Source of the DNA: JAGVSZ01 sp019137045
GTDB taxonomy: Bacteria > Pseudomonadota > Gammaproteobacteria > Burkholderiales > SG8-39
Reading direction: 5' to 3'
Length of the DNA stretch: 64,000 bases
Assembly: GCA_046347635.1 (NCBI GenBank)
Contig: JAXMFT010000015.1
Coordinates: 1-64,000 of the forward strand
Positions within the stretch are counted from its first letter, which is position 1, and the number at the start of each line of letters is the position of its first letter. Shown here piece by piece: positions 61,418 through 64,000 of the stretch. The notes below the pieces were generated by a model. The model saw nothing but the letters and a program-made list of their open reading frames with translations. It was not told the origin of the DNA and ran no database searches. A program made the position numbers and the translations under genes.

Positions 61418-62173
61418 CTACGGCGCCCGCAGCGCGATGCCCCGCTCCTTGAACGCCGCCCGCAGCGCCTGCGCGAACCGGATCGCGCCCGGCTGGTCGC
61501 CGTGCAGGCACAGCGTCCCGGCCTCGACCGGGACCTCGACGCCGTCGAGCGACCGGAGCTTGCCCTGCTCCACCATCATCAGCACCTGGGCCACCGACGC
61601 CGCTTCGTCGGTGATCATCGCGCCGGGCTGGCCCCGCGGCGTCAGCGTCCCGTCGCCCTGATACGAGCGGTCCGCGAACACCTCCCCGACTGCGCGCACG
61701 CCATGGCGCTGCGCCGCTTCCATCATCAGGCTGCCGGACAGCGCGTAGAGCATCACGCCGCCGCCGAGGTCTTTCGTCGCCCGGGCGATCGCGTCGGCGA
61801 GCCCCTCGTCCTTCGCGGCCACGTTGTAGAGCATCCCGTGGATCTTCACGTGGTGGAGCGGTGCGCCGGCCGCGCGCGCGAACGCCTCCACCGCGCCGGC
61901 CTGGTACACGACGAGGTCGTAGCACTCCTGCGCGCTGATCTGCATCGCGCGCCGGCCGAACCCCTGGAGGTCGGGATACGAAGGATGCGCGCCGACCGCG
62001 ACGCCGTGATCGACCGCGAGCCGGACCGTCGCCCGGATCGTCGACGGATCCCCGGCGTGGAAGCCGCACGCGACGTTCGCCGACGTGATGAGCGGCATGA
62101 TGGCGCGGTCGTCGCCCATCTTCCAGGCGCCGAAGCTCTCGCCCATGTCGCAGTTGAGGTCAAGCGTCCGCAT
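61418..62173 (-). CDS. pxpA: 5-oxoprolinase subunit A (LamB/YcsF family)
   Basis: Part of the three-subunit ATP-dependent 5-oxoprolinase that opens pyroglutamate to glutamate. The 251-aa protein has LDLNCDMGESFGAWKMGDD at the start, SANVACGFHAGDP, GAHPSYPDLQGFGRRAM and HGMLYNVAAKDEGLADAIA, all YcsF signatures. It is last of pxpB-pxpC-pxpA, overlapping pxpC by 14 bases, and convergent with ssrA. Confidence 0.95.
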   Translation of the reverse strand: MRTLDLNCDMGESFGAWKMGDDRAIMPLITSANVACGFHAGDPSTIRATVRLAVDHGVAVGAHPSYPDLQGFGRRAMQISAQECYDLVVYQAGAVEAFARAAGAPLHHVKIHGMLYNVAAKDEGLADAIARATKDLGGGVMLYALSGSLMMEAAQRHGVRAVGEVFADRSYQGDGTLTPRGQPGAMITDEAASVAQVLMMVEQGKLRSLDGVEVPVEAGTLCLHGDQPGAIRFAQALRAAFKERGIALRAP

Positions 62174-63191
62174 CGCCGAACTCCCAGAGTATCCGCTCGA
62201 TCAGCTCGGCTGCGCGCTGCGCCAGCGCCGCGCGCGCGGCGTCCGCCTCGTCGAGTTTCGTGGCCACGAACCGCACCGCCCCGCCGGGCGGCACCTGCGC
62301 GATCAGCGGCGCGTCGGCGCCGATCAGCTCGGCGAGCTTAGGGTAGCCGCCCGTGGTCTGATGATCCACCATGAGGACGATCGGCTGCCCGCCCGCCGGC
62401 ACCTGCACCGTGCCGAGGCAGGTGGCCTGCGACACGATCTCGGTCGGGGTCACGAGCTCGAGTTTGGGCCCGAGCAGCCGGTAGCCCATGCGGTTCGAGT
62501 CGGGCGCCACCCGCCAGCGCTCGCCGTAGAACGCGGCGCGCGCCGCATCGGTGAACAGCGCCGCATGCACGCCCTCCACCGCGCGCCCGATCGCCGGCTC
62601 CGTCGTCGGCACCGTCAGGTTCGGCGCAAACCAGCCCACGCTCCGCGCGGCGCCGCCCGCCAGCACGACCTCGCGCCGCTTGCGGATCGCGCGCGCGAAG
62701 CGGGCACGCCCGAGCCCATCCGCGGCGGCGGCGAGCGGCAGGGACGCGCCGGCAGCGACCAGGCGACCGTCCAGCCCGCCGAAGTGGCCCGGCAGGTACG
62801 TGCTGCGGCTTCCCAGCACGGGCGCGACGTCGAAGCCGCCCGCGACCGCCAGGTAGGCGAACGCGCCCGCGGTCGCGCGCCCGATGCGTAGCCGGGCCCC
62901 CGCGCGGACGAGCGCCGGACGCGCGCCGGGAAACGCCGCCCCGTCGATCCACGCATCGAAGCGCGCGCCGGCGAGCGCCACGAGCGCGCCGCGCTCGAAC
63001 AGGAGCTCGGGCCCGGAGACGGCGATCTCGAGCGTGGCCGCGTCCCCCCGGTTGCCGACCAGGGCGTTCGCGACGCGATGCGCCACCGGATCCATCGCCC
63101 CGCCCGGGACGATGGCGAGATGCTGCAGCCCGCGGCGCCCGAGATCCTGGAGCGTCGCCAGCGCGCCGGGCCGCAGCACCTTGACCGTCAT
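62160..63191 (-). CDS. pxpC: 5-oxoprolinase subunit C (biotin-dependent carboxyltransferase-like)
   Basis: A 343-aa subunit of the 5-oxoprolinase complex. It has the KipA/allophanate hydrolase-subunit-2 fold, with GALATLQDLGRRGLQHLAIVPGGAMDP, AVAGGFDVAPVLGSRSTYLPGHFGG and RMGYRLLGPKL. It acts with PxpB, with which it overlaps by 4 bases, in recovering glutamate from pyroglutamate. Confidence 0.93.
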   Translation of the reverse strand: MTVKVLRPGALATLQDLGRRGLQHLAIVPGGAMDPVAHRVANALVGNRGDAATLEIAVSGPELLFERGALVALAGARFDAWIDGAAFPGARPALVRAGARLRIGRATAGAFAYLAVAGGFDVAPVLGSRSTYLPGHFGGLDGRLVAAGASLPLAAAADGLGRARFARAIRKRREVVLAGGAARSVGWFAPNLTVPTTEPAIGRAVEGVHAALFTDAARAAFYGERWRVAPDSNRMGYRLLGPKLELVTPTEIVSQATCLGTVQVPAGGQPIVLMVDHQTTGGYPKLAELIGADAPLIAQVPPGGAVRFVATKLDEADAARAALAQRAAELIERILWEFGDADA

Positions 63192-63931
63192 CGCCCGCGC
63201 CCGGCCGCGATCCGCTCGAACGCCTCCGGCGAGATCGGCACGAACGCGACCCCGTCTCCCGCCGCGAGCAGGCTGGGCGGGTCGCGCGCGGGATCGAACA
63301 GCACGAGCGGCGTGCGGCCGATGACGTTCCAGCCCCCGGGGGTCGCGAACGGATAGATCGACGTCTGGGCGTTGGCGATCGCGACCGCACCGGGCGCCAT
63401 GCGCGGGCGCGGCGTCGCGCGCCGCGGCACCTCGAGCCGCGCATCGAGGCCGCCGATGTAGGGGTGGCCGGGCGCGAAGCCGATCATCAGCACGCGGTGT
63501 GCGGCGCCGACGTGCGCGCGCACGACCTCGTCCTCCGGCAGGCCCGTCGCCGCGGCGACCTCGGCCAGATCGAGCGCATGGGGCGCCTGGTAGCAGACCG
63601 GGATCTCCACGACGCGCTCCGGCGCGGCGGGCGCAGCGCCGCCCGCGCGCTCGATCGCCTCCATGAGCAGGCGTGTGGCGCCGTTACGGCGTGCGGCCGC
63701 GTCCGCGGCGGTCGCCGCAGCGAAGTGCACCGTGACCGTCACGATCGCCGGCACCACGTCCACCACCCACTCGGGTGCGTGCCGCCGCACGTCGGCCGCG
63801 ATCCGGTGCGCCGCGGCATTGGCGTCGAGGTCGAGCGCCCCGGCGAGCTCGGCCATCACCGCCCCGTCGCCCAGGGGCAGCACGCGCGGCGCGAAGGCCA
63901 GTTTGCCGCCGGAGCGCGGACGGGAGCTCAT
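63188..63931 (-). CDS. pxpB: 5-oxoprolinase subunit B (KipI-like)
   Basis: A 247-aa subunit of the 5-oxoprolinase complex. It has VLPLGDGAVMAELAG near the start, EIPVCYQAPHALDLAEVA, VRAHVGAAHRVLMIGFAPGHPYIGGLD and GGWNVIGRTPLVLFDP, typical of the KipI/allophanate hydrolase-subunit-1 fold. It heads the leftward pxpB-pxpC-pxpA operon. Only about 70 bases of its upstream region are in the window and no promoter can be set there. Confidence 0.93.
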   Translation of the reverse strand: MSSRPRSGGKLAFAPRVLPLGDGAVMAELAGALDLDANAAAHRIAADVRRHAPEWVVDVVPAIVTVTVHFAAATAADAAARRNGATRLLMEAIERAGGAAPAAPERVVEIPVCYQAPHALDLAEVAAATGLPEDEVVRAHVGAAHRVLMIGFAPGHPYIGGLDARLEVPRRATPRPRMAPGAVAIANAQTSIYPFATPGGWNVIGRTPLVLFDPARDPPSLLAAGDGVAFVPISPEAFERIAAGRGR

Positions 63932-64000
63932 CGGTCCGATCTTGCCACGGTGGGCGTGTCGCGCGCGACAACGCCGCGCGCCGGTCCTTGCTAATCTCGC

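Overview
The window is a dense, very GC-rich stretch of bacterial chromosome. Several features point to a betaproteobacterium of the Burkholderiales type: the block gyrA-serC-serA-pheA-hisC-tyrA-aroA-cmk-rpsA-ihfB-lapA-lapB, the OmpA-ubiG-gph order beside gyrA, a bamC-dapA pair, and a tmRNA whose tag reads ANDERFALAA. Species cannot be named from the sequence alone. About 60 protein genes, three tRNAs and one tmRNA are seen. No rRNA, CRISPR array or complete insertion sequence was found.

Left part (1-23.2 kb). Two complete or nearly complete TRAP transporters (dctPQM) flank a D-glutamate-cyclase-like DUF1445 gene and a 2-hydroxyglutarate-oxidase-like flavoprotein. Then come the NAD(P)HX repair enzyme (with a one-base frameshift), an SbmA/YddA-type ABC exporter, an FKBP isomerase with a peroxiredoxin, a JmjC ribosomal oxygenase, a small Ala-rich lipoprotein, an MBL hydrolase, bamC-dapA, and a glutathione-dependent formaldehyde module (gfa, fghA, frmA).

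Respiratory/regulatory part (23.2-31.2 kb). Transcribed leftward are a CuA-bearing subunit II, a heme-copper subunit I and a FixI/CcoI-type copper ATPase. Subunit I has the nitric-oxide-reductase signature HxxxE instead of the oxidase HxxxY. It also has Met where the second His of the HxH heme motif should be. Upstream lie a FixJ-like response regulator, a PAS histidine kinase and a divergent nitrilase, and all three are broken by many one-base indels. The kinase/regulator pair and a tandem ACTAGGG repeat upstream of subunit II suggest control of the oxidase-like operon. The adjacent FrmA is also an S-nitrosoglutathione reductase family member, so an NO-handling neighbourhood is plausible.

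Small accessory patch (31.2-32.5 kb). A less GC-rich spacer and a Phd/PIN toxin-antitoxin pair sit against the 3' end of tRNA-Arg(ACG), a common integration site.

Right part (32.5-64 kb). This is ordinary housekeeping sequence: a cardiolipin-synthase-like protein, tRNA-Ser(GCT), lysC, an HTH protein, tRNA-Ser(TGA), a BI-1/YccA membrane protein, rlmD, an exonuclease, cysM, heptose/LPS genes (hldD, hldE kinase domain, ugd, lapB, lapA), ihfB, rpsA, cmk, the aromatic/serine amino-acid genes, gyrA, mtaD, an OmpA-family porin, ubiG, gph, ssrA and the 5-oxoprolinase genes pxpB-pxpC-pxpA. Many neighbours overlap by ATGA/GTGA, showing tightly coupled operons.
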